Source of the DNA: Hyphomicrobiales bacterium
Lineage (GTDB): Bacteria; Pseudomonadota; Alphaproteobacteria; Rhizobiales; Xanthobacteraceae
DNA: 64,000 nt
Reading direction: 5' to 3'
Assembly (NCBI GenBank): GCA_017305665.1
Contig: JAFKKH010000012.1
Span: 251,617 to 315,616 of the forward strand
Part shown: positions 63,976-64,000 of the stretch, piece after piece
How the letters are laid out: every line of letters starts with the position of its first letter
How positions within the stretch are numbered: the stretch's first letter is position 1
The notes under the pieces: generated by a model
Told to the model about the DNA's origin: nothing
The model's database searches: none
The model's input: the letters and a program-made list of their open reading frames with translations, nothing else
Translations under genes and position numbers: made by a program

Positions 63976-64000
63976 CTACCTATCGTCAAAGCAAATCTTC

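Overview
The window reads as a stretch of alphaproteobacterial chromosome from the Bradyrhizobiaceae/Nitrobacteraceae (Bradyrhizobium, Rhodopseudomonas, Afipia and relatives). The grounds are high GC, a hopanoid cluster hpnC-D-E-shc-hpnG with hpnH, hpnN and hpnO, an alphaproteobacterial direct-repeat SOS box in front of imuA-imuB-dnaE2, an EcfF/OsrA-type sigma/anti-sigma pair with both signature cysteines at the Bradyrhizobium positions, and two protein families (TIGR03808 and TIGR03809) that I know mainly from this family. The genus cannot be fixed by eye. I see no rRNA, tRNA, CRISPR, insertion sequence or prophage.

Layout. 0-13.6 kb: hopanoid locus. hpnCDE-shc-hpnG form a tightly overlapping plus-strand operon (farnesyl-PP to squalene to hopene, then the side-chain phosphorylase). 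A strong bidirectional terminator separates it from minus-strand hpnH and ispH. hpnN (exporter), a DUF2147 gene and hpnO (aminotransferase) follow. 13.6-16.3 kb: minus-strand operon of metallophosphatase, cupredoxin, ECF sigma factor and zinc anti-sigma factor. 16.5-20 kb: GMC oxidoreductase, M20 amidohydrolase and a UdgX-type uracil-DNA glycosylase. 20.2-26 kb: SOS mutasome imuA-imuB-dnaE2, divergent from udgX, with an SOS box between them. 26-33 kb: acyl-CoA and amino-acid metabolism (an unusual CaiB-like protein, a PanE-like reductase, threonine dehydratase with ACT domain, acetyl-CoA hydrolase/transferase, enoyl-CoA hydratase).

33-43 kb is a signalling zone: a secreted low-complexity protein, EcfF/OsrA, a sugar-nucleotide-type dehydrogenase, a DUF2336 protein with a membrane GGDEF diguanylate cyclase, and a third ECF sigma/anti-sigma pair followed by a secreted subtilisin-like protease. 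A possible structured RNA lies in the gap after the protease. 43-48 kb: TIGR03809 protein, an SDR lacking the usual Tyr/Lys, TIGR03808 Tat-exported beta-helix protein and a Bcr/CflA exporter. 47.8-54.4 kb: methylmalonyl-CoA mutase region on the minus strand (mutA, a GFA-family gene, scpA, meaB, pyroglutamyl peptidase). The scpA-meaB gap carries two large hairpin elements that are homologous to each other by compensated base changes. 54.5-56.3 kb: folP-folB-folK. 56.3-64 kb: DUF4332 and DUF2267-like genes, a HerA-like ATPase, a GT87-type membrane glycosyltransferase, an M20 dipeptidase, a class II aldolase and a membrane-anchored disordered protein.

Three separate ECF sigma/anti-sigma switches sit within about 26 kb. 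No complete unknown defence or mobile system was found. The observations I rate highest are the paired covarying hairpins at 49440-49604, UdgX beside the SOS mutasome, and the ECF operons with unusual cargo.
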